Source of the DNA: CAIWHR01 sp963781285
GTDB taxonomy: Bacteria > Pseudomonadota > Gammaproteobacteria > Burkholderiales > Casimicrobiaceae
Length of the DNA: 64,000 bases
NCBI GenBank assembly: GCA_963781285.1
Contig: CAWAFI010000006.1
Location: 62,001-126,000, forward strand
Reading direction: 5' to 3'
In this document: in pieces, positions 26,844-36,068 of the stretch
Layout of the letters: each line of letters starts with the position of its first letter
Position numbering within the stretch: position 1 is the first letter of the stretch
Notes under the pieces: generated by a model
Database searches by the model: none
The model's input: only the letters and a program-made list of their open reading frames with translations
Told to the model about the DNA's origin: nothing
Position numbers and translations under genes: made by a program

Positions 26844-28139
26844 ATGCCCGCTACGCTTCCACCCTCCGCCGCAATCTCCCGCCGCCTTCGCATCTCCAGA
26901 CGTACCGCCCGCAAGCCTGGACGTGCGGCCGTCGTGCCGGCCGTGGCGCTCGCCGCGGTGATGCTCGTCGGATGCGGCCCGCCGCAGGGACAAGGCGGCT
27001 TCGGTGGCATGCCGCCGGCCGAAGTGATCACGATGACCGTCGAGCCGAAATCGTTTCCCGTCGCGTTCGAGTATGTGGGGCAGACGATCGGCTCGAAGGA
27101 CGTCGAAGTGCGCGCGCGCGTCACCGGCATCGTCGAGCAGCGCAAGTTCGCCGAAGGTTCGGCGGTGCGTGCCGGGCAACTCCTGTTCGTCATCGACCCG
27201 AAGCCGTACGAAGCGACCGTCGCGGCCGCCGAGGCCGAGCTCGCGCGTGCACAAGCACAGAAGGCGCAAGCCGAGCGCGAACTCGCGCGCCTCAAACCGC
27301 TTGCCGAGCGCCGTGCCATCGGTCAGAAGGAAGCCGACGATGCGCAGTCGAACGTCGATTTCGCGTTCGCCGCGGTCAAGGCCGCAGACGCAAAACTCGC
27401 TTCGGCGCGGCTCGACCTGGGCTACACGCGCGTCGTGTCGCCGATTGCCGGGCTGTCGTCACGGGCGCAGGTATCCGAAGGAAGCCTCGCCAACGCCAAC
27501 CAGACTCTGCTGACATCGGTCTCGCAAGTCGACCCGATCTGGATTCAGTTCAACGTCTCCGAAAACGAGCAACTGCGCTTGAACACTGCCGTTGGCGAAG
27601 GCAGGCTCGTGCTGCCGAAGGAAAATGCATTTGACGTGACCATCAAGCTGAGTGATGGGTCGACCTTTCCGCGCCAGGGCCGCATCAATTTCTCCGACAC
27701 GCGGATCAACCCGGCAACCGGAACCTACGAGATGCGCGCCGAGGTAGGCAACAAGGATCTGGCGTTGAAGCCCGGCCAGTTCGCGCGCGTCGTGTTGAAG
27801 GGCGCGCAACGCAAGGATGCGCTCGCGCTGCCGCAGGTCGCGGTACTCGACGGCGCCCAGGGCAAATTCGTCTACGTCACCGGCAAGGACAAGGACGGCA
27901 AGGACGTCGCGCTGCCGCGTACGATCGTCCTGGGCGACTGGATCGACGGCGACGGCGGGAACCAGTTCATCGTCGAGTCTGGGCTAAAGCCCGGCGAGCG
28001 GATCATCGTCGACGGTGTCGCGCGCCTCCAGCCCGGTGCGCCGATCCGGATCGCCCAGCCCGGTGCGGCGCCCGCGGCGCCCGCGGTGCCCGGGACCGCG
28101 CCACCGGCGACGTCCGGCCCCCCGACCAAGAAGTCGTAA
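26844..28139 (+). CDS. RND efflux periplasmic adaptor subunit (AcrA/MexA-like)
   Basis: 431 residues. A basic leader is followed by a signal and a lipobox (VMLVGCG, Cys44), so it is an inner-membrane lipoprotein. Barrel-sandwich/lipoyl halves flank a long alpha-hairpin (about 115-180, AEAELARAQAQKAQAERELA), and the beta-barrel and membrane-proximal domains follow (INFSDTRINPATGTYEMRAE). ATG at 26844 is preferred to the GTG at 26781, because the latter abuts the operator. It links the pump to the outer-membrane channel. First gene of a three-gene operon. Confidence 0.94.
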   Translation: MPATLPPSAAISRRLRISRRTARKPGRAAVVPAVALAAVMLVGCGPPQGQGGFGGMPPAEVITMTVEPKSFPVAFEYVGQTIGSKDVEVRARVTGIVEQRKFAEGSAVRAGQLLFVIDPKPYEATVAAAEAELARAQAQKAQAERELARLKPLAERRAIGQKEADDAQSNVDFAFAAVKAADAKLASARLDLGYTRVVSPIAGLSSRAQVSEGSLANANQTLLTSVSQVDPIWIQFNVSENEQLRLNTAVGEGRLVLPKENAFDVTIKLSDGSTFPRQGRINFSDTRINPATGTYEMRAEVGNKDLALKPGQFARVVLKGAQRKDALALPQVAVLDGAQGKFVYVTGKDKDGKDVALPRTIVLGDWIDGDGGNQFIVESGLKPGERIIVDGVARLQPGAPIRIAQPGAAPAAPAVPGTAPPATSGPPTKKS

Positions 28140-28155
28140 GCGCGAGGACGCCACC

Positions 28156-31100
28156 ATGTTCTCGCGCTTTTTCATCGACCGCCCGATCTTCGCGGCGGTG
28201 ATCTCGGTGTTTTTCGTGCTCGCCGGACTAGCCGCGATGCGCGCACTCCCCGTGGCGCAATATCCGGAGATCGCGCCGCCGGTCGTCGGCGTGCAGGCCT
28301 ACTATCCGGGCGCCTCCGCGGAGGTACTCGAGCAGACGGTCGCCGCGCCAATCGAGAACGCGATCAACGGCATCCCCGGCATGCTCTACATGGCGTCGAA
28401 CTCGGCGTCGAACGGCGTGGTGCAGATCCAGGTCACCTTCGAGATCGGCACCAACGTCGATGATGCGGCAATCAACGTCAACAACCGCGTCAAGCAAGTC
28501 GAGCCGCGGCTGCCCCTCGAAGTTCGGCGCCAGGGGGTCACCGTCGAGCGCGGCAGCTCGTCGTTCCTGCAGGTGCTCGCGTTCTACTCGCCCGACTCCC
28601 GCTTCGACGACCTGTTCACGTCGAATTACGTGACGCTCAACGTGCTCGACGAGCTGAAGCGCCTGCCGGGCACGACCAACGTGCAGATCTTCGGCGCCAA
28701 AGACTACGCGATGCGGATCTGGTTGAAGCCCGATCGCATCGCCGCGCTGAAGCTGACCCCCGCCGACGTCGCCCAGGCGGTGAACGAGCAGAACGCGCAA
28801 TTCGCCGCCGGCAAGGTTGGCCAGGCGCCGATCAGCAAGGGGCAGGATCTCGTCTACACGATCACGACCCGCGGGCGCCTTGCCGATCCGAAGCAGTTTG
28901 CCGACATCATCGTGCTTGCGAACCCGGACGGCTCGAACGTGCACCTGGGTGACATTGCCCGCATCGAACTCGGCAGCAAGGACTACGAATTCATCGGCCA
29001 GTACAACGGCAAGGCGGCGACGCTGGTCGGCATCTTCCTCGCGCCGGGCGCCAATGCGCTCGAGGTCGCGAAGCGCGTCCGGGGGCGCGTCGACGAGCTG
29101 TCGCAGCGCTTTCCCGAGGGCCTCGCCTATGCCGTCCCGTACGACACGACGCGGTTCGTCGAAGTGTCGATTCGCGAAGTGCTGAAAACGCTGGGCGAGG
29201 CGATGCTGCTGGTATTCCTCGTCGTCTACCTGTTCCTGCAAAGCTGGCGCGCCGCCGTGATCCCATTCGCCGCGGTGCCGGTATCGCTGATCGGCACCTT
29301 CGCCGGCATTTACCTCCTCGGCTACTCGATTAACACGCTGACGCTGTTCGGCATGGTGCTCGCGATCGGCATCGTCGTCGACGACGCGATCGTCGTGCTG
29401 GAGAACGTCGAGCGGATCATGCGCGAGGAGGGCCTGCCACCGCGCGACGCCGCGGTCAAGGCGATGCGCGAAGTCACGGGCCCGATCATCGCGATCGTGC
29501 TGACGCTGACCGCGGTGTTCGTCCCGATCGCGTTCCTCGGCGGTCTCACCGGCGAGCTGTATCGCCAGTTCGCTGTGACGATCTCGATCTCGGTCGTGAT
29601 TTCGGGGCTGGTCGCCCTCACGCTGTCGCCGGCGCTTTGCGCGCTGATGCTGAAGCAGCACGAGCCCCCCGCGCGTTTCTTCGCCTGGTTCAATGACTGG
29701 TTCGACCGCATCCGCGGCCGCTACACGAAGGGCGTGAGCTGGCTGATCCGGCGCGGCGTGATCGCCCTCGCGGTCTTCGCGGCGATGGTCGCGATCACCG
29801 CGGGGCTGTGGCGCGCGACACCCGGCAGTCTCGTTCCCGATGAGGACCAGGGCTTCTACATCGGCGCGGTGATCCTGCCAGACGGCGCGACGCTCGAGCG
29901 CACGTACAAGGTCGTGCGGGACGTCGAGGGGGCGATCCGCAGCAACCCGAACAACGAGGACATCGTGAGCTTCACCGGCTTCGATTTCATCGGCGGCGGC
30001 TTCCGCAACAACGCGGCGACGATCTTCGTCACGCAGAAGCACTGGGACGAGCGCACCGTGACCGCGCAGCAGCTTGTCGGCGAGTTGTTCGCGAAAACCG
30101 CGGGTATCAAGGAAGCGCTGGTGCTCGCGTTCGGTCCGCCCGCGATCTTCGGACTCGGCGCCGCGGGCGGCTACGAGTTCTACATCCAGAACCGCGGGAA
30201 CGGCGGCGCGAAGCGGCTCAATGAAGTGAAGGACGCGTTTCTCGCCCGCGCGAACAGCGATCCCGAGCTGGGCTTCGCGCAGACGTTGTGGCGCGCGACG
30301 GTGCCGCAGCTTTATGTCGACGTCGACCGCGACAAGGCGAAGAAGGCCGGCGTGCCGATCGACGACGTTTTCAACGCGCTGTCGGCCACGCTTGGCACCT
30401 ACTACGTCAACGATTTCAACAAGTATGGCCGCACCTGGCAGGTGCTGATGTCGGCCGAGCCGCAATATCGCACACGCCCCGATGACATCGGCGGCGTCTA
30501 CGTGCGCTCGCAGAAGGGCGAGATGATCCCGCTCTCGGCGCTGGCGACGATCCGCTACTCGTCGGGTCCGGATTCGCTCGATCGCTTCAACAACCTGCCG
30601 GCAGTCAAGATCATCGGTCAGGCTGCGCCGGGCTACAGCTCGGGCCAGGCGATCGCGCGCGTCGAGCAGATCGCGCGCGAGGTGCTTCCGCCCGACTTCA
30701 GCTTCGACTGGGGGGGCACCTCGTTCCAGGAAAAGAAGTCGCGCGGCGTGTCGACGTTCGCGCTCGGCCTCGCGGTGATCATGGTGTTCCTGATCCTCGC
30801 CGCGCAGTACGAGCGCTGGTCGTTGCCGCTCTCGGTGCTGCTCGCGCTGCCGTTCGGCACGTTCGGCGCGCTCGCCGCGATCTGGGTCAAGAACGGGATC
30901 GGGCCGTTCTTCGGCGCCACGGGCCTCACCAACGACGTCTACTTCCAGATCGGTCTCGTCACGCTGCTGGGATTGGCGGCGAAGAACGCCATCCTGATCG
31001 TCGAGTTCGCGCTGCAGAAGCACCACGAAGGGATGTCGGCCTCCGCCGCGGCGATCGAAGGCGCACGGCTTCGCTTCCGGCCGATCCTGATGACCTCGAT

Positions 31101-31368
31101 GGCGTTCATCCTCGGCGTGCTGCCGCTGGCGATCTCGGTGGGCGCCGGCGCCGGCGCGCGCCACTCGGTGGGCACCGGCGTAATGGGCGGGATGCTCGCG
31201 GCGACCTTCCTCGCGATCTTTTTCGTGCCGCTGTTCTTCAAGGTGATCTTCGACCGCCACGTCGTCGAGCGGCGCTCGCACCAGGAATTGTTCGACGAGG
31301 TGCAGCACGCGCGCGCCGCAACCCACGCCGTCCCGCATACGCCGGGGCACCCGCCGCACGGGAGCTGA
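28156..31368 (+). CDS. RND efflux inner-membrane transporter (HAE-1, AcrB/MexB-like)
   Basis: 1070 residues with two repeats of six TM helices and large periplasmic loops. It starts MFSRFFIDRPIFAAVISVFF. TM4 contains the proton-relay Asp pair in LAIGIVVDDAIVVLENVERI. GLAAKNAILIVEFALQKHHE near residue 945 carries the conserved Lys of TM10. It exports hydrophobic drugs or solvents by proton exchange, and substrates cannot be predicted. It starts 16 bp after the adaptor gene and ends 2 bp before the channel gene. Confidence 0.96.
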   Translation: MFSRFFIDRPIFAAVISVFFVLAGLAAMRALPVAQYPEIAPPVVGVQAYYPGASAEVLEQTVAAPIENAINGIPGMLYMASNSASNGVVQIQVTFEIGTNVDDAAINVNNRVKQVEPRLPLEVRRQGVTVERGSSSFLQVLAFYSPDSRFDDLFTSNYVTLNVLDELKRLPGTTNVQIFGAKDYAMRIWLKPDRIAALKLTPADVAQAVNEQNAQFAAGKVGQAPISKGQDLVYTITTRGRLADPKQFADIIVLANPDGSNVHLGDIARIELGSKDYEFIGQYNGKAATLVGIFLAPGANALEVAKRVRGRVDELSQRFPEGLAYAVPYDTTRFVEVSIREVLKTLGEAMLLVFLVVYLFLQSWRAAVIPFAAVPVSLIGTFAGIYLLGYSINTLTLFGMVLAIGIVVDDAIVVLENVERIMREEGLPPRDAAVKAMREVTGPIIAIVLTLTAVFVPIAFLGGLTGELYRQFAVTISISVVISGLVALTLSPALCALMLKQHEPPARFFAWFNDWFDRIRGRYTKGVSWLIRRGVIALAVFAAMVAITAGLWRATPGSLVPDEDQGFYIGAVILPDGATLERTYKVVRDVEGAIRSNPNNEDIVSFTGFDFIGGGFRNNAATIFVTQKHWDERTVTAQQLVGELFAKTAGIKEALVLAFGPPAIFGLGAAGGYEFYIQNRGNGGAKRLNEVKDAFLARANSDPELGFAQTLWRATVPQLYVDVDRDKAKKAGVPIDDVFNALSATLGTYYVNDFNKYGRTWQVLMSAEPQYRTRPDDIGGVYVRSQKGEMIPLSALATIRYSSGPDSLDRFNNLPAVKIIGQAAPGYSSGQAIARVEQIAREVLPPDFSFDWGGTSFQEKKSRGVSTFALGLAVIMVFLILAAQYERWSLPLSVLLALPFGTFGALAAIWVKNGIGPFFGATGLTNDVYFQIGLVTLLGLAAKNAILIVEFALQKHHEGMSASAAAIEGARLRFRPILMTSMAFILGVLPLAISVGAGAGARHSVGTGVMGGMLAATFLAIFFVPLFFKVIFDRHVVERRSHQELFDEVQHARAATHAVPHTPGHPPHGS

Positions 31369-31370
31369 TC

Positions 31371-32786
31371 ATGCGCAACACGTTTCTCGCCATCGCCATC
31401 GCCATCGCCACCGCGCTCGCCGGCTGCACGACAACACCCACGACCCCGCCGGCACTCGACCTGCCGGCCGCGACCCTGCAGCAGATCGAACTCGACCGGT
31501 GGTGGACGGCGTTCGACGACCCGACGCTGACCGCACTCGTCGACGAGGCACTCGCGAACAACCTCGATCTCGTGGCGGCGATCGCCCGGATCGACCTCGC
31601 GCGTGCCCAGGTGCTGCTCGCGCAAGCCAACCTCTCTCCGGACGCGCGGCTGGGCATCGACGCAGCCCGGGATCGCCAGTCACTGGTCGGCCGGAATCCG
31701 ATCGAATTCGGCGGCAGCTCGATCGGCAGCGACTATCGCGTGGCGTTGAACGCGTCGTACGAGATCGATCTGTGGGGCAAGTTCCGCACTGGGACACGGG
31801 CCGCGCAATCCGACCTGCTCGCCACCCAGTACGCGCGGGAGACCGTGCGCACGGTAGTAGCGGCGGAAGTCGCGCGCAATTATTTTTCACTGCTGGCAGC
31901 GGATGCGGAGCTCGCGGTACTCAAGGAGACGCTGACGACTCGCGACGAGACGGTGGCGCTGCAAACCGATCGCTACCAGGCAGGCATCATCGGCGAGTTC
32001 GACCTGAAGGCGGCACAGGCCGAGCGGGCTGCGGTCGCCTCCGACATCGCGGTGGCACAGCGCCTCGACGCACAGTTCGAGGCGGCGCTGACCGTGCTGC
32101 TTGGCCGCTCGCCGCGCGCGGTGTTCGAGCCGCAGATCGGGCGCGATGTCGCCATCGTCCGGCTGCTCGCGGTACCGACGATTCCGGCGGGTCTGCCGTC
32201 CGACCTGCTCGAGCGGCGGCCCGACATCCGGCAAGTCGAGGCGCAACTGGCGGCCGCATCGATGCGCATCGATGTCGCGCGCGCCGATTATTATCCTTCG
32301 CTGTCGCTGACCGGCACCTACGGCAGCGAGTCGGGCGCACTCAAGAACCTGTTCACCGGACCGGCGCTCATCTGGGGGATCGCAGGCTCGCTGGTGCAGC
32401 AGGTGGCCGGACTGAAGGTGATCGAGGCCAACGTCGACGCGCAGACGGCGCGCCGCGAAGCGTTGCTCGTCGACTACAAGCAGTCCGTGCAGACGGCGTT
32501 TCGCGAGACGCACGACGCGCTCGTCGCCAACCGAACGACCCGCGACGCGCTGGCCGCGCAGGCCGAGCGCCGGCAGAATCTCGCCGACGCACTGGCGCTC
32601 GCCAATCTGCGCTACACATCGGGCTATTCGCCGTATCTCGAAGTCCTCGACGCGCAGCGGCAACTGTTGCGGGCGCAGACGCTGCAGATCCTCGCCGCGC
32701 GCGACGTACGGCTCGCGGTCGTCGATCTCGCCAAATCGCTGGGTGGGGGTTGGGATTACCGGACCGCCGTCGCGCGGCAACCCTAA
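31371..32786 (+). CDS. RND efflux outer-membrane channel (OprM/NodT family lipoprotein)
   Basis: 471 residues. The signal ends in a lipobox (ALAGC, Cys19), giving a lipid-anchored TolC-like channel. The two structural repeats are visible in the paired motifs DPTLTALVDEALANNLDLVA and PSDLLERRPDIRQVEAQLAA, and in NEIDLWGKF/RADYYPSLSLTG-like strands. It completes the tripartite pump with the two upstream genes. Confidence 0.95.
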   Translation: MRNTFLAIAIAIATALAGCTTTPTTPPALDLPAATLQQIELDRWWTAFDDPTLTALVDEALANNLDLVAAIARIDLARAQVLLAQANLSPDARLGIDAARDRQSLVGRNPIEFGGSSIGSDYRVALNASYEIDLWGKFRTGTRAAQSDLLATQYARETVRTVVAAEVARNYFSLLAADAELAVLKETLTTRDETVALQTDRYQAGIIGEFDLKAAQAERAAVASDIAVAQRLDAQFEAALTVLLGRSPRAVFEPQIGRDVAIVRLLAVPTIPAGLPSDLLERRPDIRQVEAQLAAASMRIDVARADYYPSLSLTGTYGSESGALKNLFTGPALIWGIAGSLVQQVAGLKVIEANVDAQTARREALLVDYKQSVQTAFRETHDALVANRTTRDALAAQAERRQNLADALALANLRYTSGYSPYLEVLDAQRQLLRAQTLQILAARDVRLAVVDLAKSLGGGWDYRTAVARQP

Positions 32787-32840
32787 AAACCGACGCGCCG
32801 GTCCGCGCGTTCCGAACGTGTCACTGCTGTCAAGCCCGCG

Positions 32841-33815
32841 TCATTGCAGCCGCGGCTTCTTGAGAAAGTCTGAGCGGTCGCCCGAGCGCACGCGCACCTT
32901 CTCCGGCGCACCATCACGAGCGAGCAGCAACGGAATTTCCGTACCCGCGGGGCCCTGTCGCCACACCTTGCGGAAGAATTCGGCAAGTTCGGCAACACGC
33001 TCGCCGGCAATCTCGATCACCTGATCACCCTCCTGCACGCCGGCGAGGTCGGCGGGCCCACCTGGTGCGAGCCCGCTTACTACGAGCCCGTCGTGCGTCT
33101 CCGACGTGTACATGCCGAGCCATGGCCGCGCCGGTCCGGCGCGCCGCCCGCGCTTCAGCAGGTCGTCCAGCGCCGGTTGGAGCAGATCGATCGGTACGAA
33201 CATGTTCGCCTTGACGAGGTCCTCGCCGGAGGGCTCCTGCACGAACAGCGACCCAATGCCGATGAGTCGCCCGTCGTCGCCGACGAGCGCTGCGCCGCTC
33301 CATTCGGGATGCGGCGGCGAGATGAACAACGCGTCGTCGATCACATATTCCCATGGACCCGCGAACTCACGCTTGGCGAAAACCTGCGTCTTCAACGCAT
33401 GCGCGCGGCCACCGTGACCGATCGCGATCACATCGTCGCCGGCATCGATTCCCGCCGACGATCCGCGCGGAAGCACCGGCTGGTCCAATGAGCCCAGCGG
33501 CTGGACCAACCCGAACCCGGTAGTGAAATCGTAGGCGAGCGGATGTCCGGCGACGACCGTGCCGTCGTTCGCCGTCAGCCAGATCGATTCGGCCTCGACG
33601 ACGAGATAGCCGATCGTCAGCACGAGCCCGTCTTCGCGAATCACGACGCCGTTGCCGATCCGCTCGGTACCGAGGATCGACGCCGTGAAGGCATCCTCGG
33701 GAATTTCCGCTCGCAGCGCAATTACCGAATCCATCGCGGCCGCGAGATCGAACCGGACCTCGTTGGCCTTCGGCTGCAGTTCGCGGGGAAATCCCCAGTT
33801 GGGGGGGTCGGCCAT
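32841..33815 (-). CDS. HtrA-like trypsin/PDZ protein with altered catalytic triad
   Basis: 324 residues. A trypsin-like double barrel (about 25-215) and a C-terminal PDZ domain (about 225-310, GLVVSGLAPGGPADLAGVQE, GDQVIEIAGERV) give an HtrA architecture, but no signal peptide is visible. Where HtrA has TNAHVV, this protein reads VLTIGYLVVEAESIWL, with Tyr70 in place of the catalytic His. The Asp (AYDFTTGFGLV, Asp96) and Ser (PEWSGAALV, Ser173) positions remain. It is probably a non-proteolytic binding or scaffold protein. It is convergent with the efflux operon. Confidence 0.85.
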   Translation of the reverse strand: MADPPNWGFPRELQPKANEVRFDLAAAMDSVIALRAEIPEDAFTASILGTERIGNGVVIREDGLVLTIGYLVVEAESIWLTANDGTVVAGHPLAYDFTTGFGLVQPLGSLDQPVLPRGSSAGIDAGDDVIAIGHGGRAHALKTQVFAKREFAGPWEYVIDDALFISPPHPEWSGAALVGDDGRLIGIGSLFVQEPSGEDLVKANMFVPIDLLQPALDDLLKRGRRAGPARPWLGMYTSETHDGLVVSGLAPGGPADLAGVQEGDQVIEIAGERVAELAEFFRKVWRQGPAGTEIPLLLARDGAPEKVRVRSGDRSDFLKKPRLQ

Positions 33816-33937
33816 GGATGAATTGCGCCGCGCAGCAAGGAACGCGTTCGCGCACCGGCAATGTTACGCGCTCTCGCGACCGGCACAACGGCGCCGGCGG
33901 TGCGACATATTGCGCCTTTTCCGCTCGCCCGGCGCCC

Positions 33938-34633
33938 TCACCTGCGCGTCGCCTCGCGCCCGGCCTTCTTGGCGCGACCCGCGTTCTGGCTGGCACCGCG
34001 TATCGCCCTTCGCATCACCGGCCGCGTCGGCTTGCGCCGCACCACCTCGACAAAACCCGCGCGATCGAACATCGCCTTCGCGCCGAACCACATCGAGTCA
34101 TCGCTGCTCTTTGCGGGCTTATCGCACGGATAGGCTTCGACGAGCTCCACACCCTGCTCGCGCGCCCACGCCAGCGCGCCTTGCAGCAGCGACTCCGCCA
34201 CGCCGCGGTGACGGGCCTTCGCATCGACGAAGAAGCAGACGATCGACCACACCGGCTTGGCGTCGACGGGTTTCATTACCGGCGAACGCGCGAGCTTCGC
34301 GTAGCCCGCACGCGGCCCGAGCGACACCCAACCGATCGGTCGACCGTGTTCGTACCCGATGAGGCCCGGGACCACGTCGCAATCGACGAGCGCCTTCAGG
34401 GCGCGCTCGTTGGCCTTGGAGTACGTCACACCGGGGGGCACCACCTGCTTGCCGGAGCGGCGATAGCACATGCAGTAGCAGCCGCGCGCAATCGAGGCAC
34501 CAGGACGTTCGAAGAGTTCGACGAGGTCGGGCCAGCGATCCCTCGTCAACGGATGAATCTCGAGCGATGGAGGCATACCTTCGACGTTTCGGATCACTTC
34601 AGCGCGGCCGAGCGCCGGCCGGATTCGGGACAT
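33938..34633 (-). CDS. GNAT family N-acetyltransferase
   Basis: 231 residues. The acetyl-CoA site is in VWSIVCFFVDAKARHRGVAE (RHRGVA is the Q/RxxGxA loop), followed by the typical helix LLQGALAWAREQGVELVEAY. The N-terminal CYCMCYRRSGK motif is a feature of a GNAT subgroup seen in many bacteria. A highly basic tail (RAIRGASQNAGRAKKAGREA) extends past the fold. A shorter start at 34576 (MPPSLEIHP) is possible; neither has a clear ribosome site. Substrate unknown. Confidence 0.88.
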   Translation of the reverse strand: MSRIRPALGRAEVIRNVEGMPPSLEIHPLTRDRWPDLVELFERPGASIARGCYCMCYRRSGKQVVPPGVTYSKANERALKALVDCDVVPGLIGYEHGRPIGWVSLGPRAGYAKLARSPVMKPVDAKPVWSIVCFFVDAKARHRGVAESLLQGALAWAREQGVELVEAYPCDKPAKSSDDSMWFGAKAMFDRAGFVEVVRRKPTRPVMRRAIRGASQNAGRAKKAGREATRR

Positions 34634-34656
34634 GACAGGATCGGATCACGGTAATG

Positions 34657-35136
34657 CTACTCGTTTGTGACGTTGCCGCAGAAGATCTCGACGTCGCCGT
34701 CCGCCGGCGATGTCTTCACCGCGATCGCATAGCGTCCGCCCCGCAGCTTGTCGATCGGGAGCGGTGCGGTGTTGGAAACCGTGAACGGCCCGCCGGCAGC
34801 GACGATTGCGGAGCTCGTCGGCGACTGTGCCAACACCCGGTCAAGCAACGCGTAGGCCGGCTGCGGGCTCAACTTGGCGCAGTTGCCTTCATAGATGAAC
34901 GTATAAAGGTGCACCGGCCGCGTCGACACCTGCGGCGGGACGCCGCTCACCTCGATCTGCACTCGCGTACCCTCGCCCTGCGGCATCAGAAAAGCCCGCC
35001 CGATCTGGCCGGCGTTGCGCGGCGTCGCCTGCAGCACGATCGTCACGAAGTCCCGCGACGGCGCCGCGGAGGTGCCCGCACACGCGGCGACCAATACCGT
35101 CGCGGCCATCGCCATCACGGACCGGGTTGTTCGCAT
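34657..35136 (-). CDS. Predicted lipoprotein, unknown function
   Basis: 159 residues. The leader MRTTRSVMAMAATVLVAACA has a lipobox (VAAC, Cys19). The mature protein is beta-rich (RVQIEVSGVPPQVSTRPVHL, YTFIYEGNCAKLS, FTVSNTAPLPIDKLRGGRYA) and recalls CHRD or SOD-like extracytoplasmic domains, without the metal His set. It sits 14 bp after the NTF2-like lipoprotein gene, so the two are probably co-expressed at the membrane. Confidence 0.75.
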   Translation of the reverse strand: MRTTRSVMAMAATVLVAACAGTSAAPSRDFVTIVLQATPRNAGQIGRAFLMPQGEGTRVQIEVSGVPPQVSTRPVHLYTFIYEGNCAKLSPQPAYALLDRVLAQSPTSSAIVAAGGPFTVSNTAPLPIDKLRGGRYAIAVKTSPADGDVEIFCGNVTNE

Positions 35137-35150
35137 CGCTCGGCCCTTTC

Positions 35151-35624
35151 CTACGGCCTGCTGCAGTCGCACGCATCTTCGCCCTTGTCGAGCACGATCC
35201 GCCACGTCGCCGGCGCCTCCAGCCGCCAGACCGACGTGAAGGTCGCGATGCGCTTGCCCGCGGGATCGAAGACCGGCCCCGTGCTCAACGCGAGCGCGCC
35301 GGAGTCGAGCACTTCGACGCGCTCCGGCTCCCAGTTGAACGGCGCGTCCTTGCGCTCGAAGAAGCGCTTCCATCCGGCGGCCACCTGCGCCTTGCCCCGC
35401 AGCGGAACCGGGCCGGTGAAGAAGATCGCCTCGTCTGACAGGAAGGTCGTGAACGCCGTGTAGTCACGGTCCGCCATAGCCCGCGCGAACGCCCGCTCGG
35501 TGGCGAAGACCTGCTGGCTCAACGCCTCGCGGTCGGCCGGCGCTTCCGCTCGCGGTGGCGTGGCTGAGCACGCCGCAAGCAGCGCGACACAGCCAAGGGC
35601 GGCGGCGATTCGGGCAGGCGTCAT
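35151..35624 (-). CDS. NTF2-like (SnoaL/DUF4440) lipoprotein
   Basis: 157 residues. Signal and lipobox (ALLAACS, Cys19) are followed by an NTF2-like cone fold: LSQQVFATERAFARAMADRD, YTAFTTFLSDEAIFFTGPVP, LRGKAQVAAGWKRFFE and a closing WRIVLDKGEDA strand. The fold binds small hydrophobic ligands or serves as an enzyme scaffold; no catalytic set is evident. It is upstream of another small lipoprotein gene. Confidence 0.88.
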   Translation of the reverse strand: MTPARIAAALGCVALLAACSATPPRAEAPADREALSQQVFATERAFARAMADRDYTAFTTFLSDEAIFFTGPVPLRGKAQVAAGWKRFFERKDAPFNWEPERVEVLDSGALALSTGPVFDPAGKRIATFTSVWRLEAPATWRIVLDKGEDACDCSRP

Positions 35625-35680
35625 GGCGCAATCCTAACGGAACGGGCGCGGCGCCGCCCGGCGGCGTCCGTCACGCGGGG

Positions 35681-36031
35681 TCAGGGTTCCCAGTAGACTT
35701 CGACGGCGAATCCGTCCGGATCCCGGCAGCGGAAAGACGAGAATGTCGGATCTTCGTAGAGCGGCTTCATGATCGCGACGCATTGCTGCTGCATCCGGTG
35801 GCACAGGTCGCTCACCGCAGCGGCGGAGGGCGCGCGAATACCGAAATGAAACCAGGGCGGCGGCGGCGCAGGCTCGGCATCATCCATCAGCGCCAGCAGA
35901 AACCCGCCGGAGCCGGTCAGGAACGTGATTTCGTCGCCTTCGCGCCGGACCGCGAGATCGAACCAGCGGCGATAGAAGTCGACGGAGCGCCGGCGGTCGC
36001 GGACGTGCAGATGGAGGTGCGAGATGTCCAC
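35681..36031 (-). CDS. VOC (glyoxalase/bleomycin-resistance) family protein
   Basis: 116 residues from a GTG: MDISHLHLHVRDRRRSVDFY, then WFDLAVRREGDEITFLTGSG, and FRCRDPDGFAVEVYWEP at the end. The beta-alpha-beta-beta-beta repeats with His5/His7, His near FHFGIRA and a terminal Glu fit a metal-binding VOC monomer that dimerises. The reaction is unknown. Confidence 0.9.
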   Translation of the reverse strand: MDISHLHLHVRDRRRSVDFYRRWFDLAVRREGDEITFLTGSGGFLLALMDDAEPAPPPPWFHFGIRAPSAAAVSDLCHRMQQQCVAIMKPLYEDPTFSSFRCRDPDGFAVEVYWEP

Positions 36032-36068
36032 GGCCGCGGACGCGGGCGCTGAGTCGACCCGCTCAGCC

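Noticed and set aside
28228..31359. Open frame of 1043 codons antisense to the RND transporter gene
   Set aside because: Arg/Asp/Glu-rich composition from high-GC antisense reading; no homology, and the sense frame is a clear AcrB homologue.
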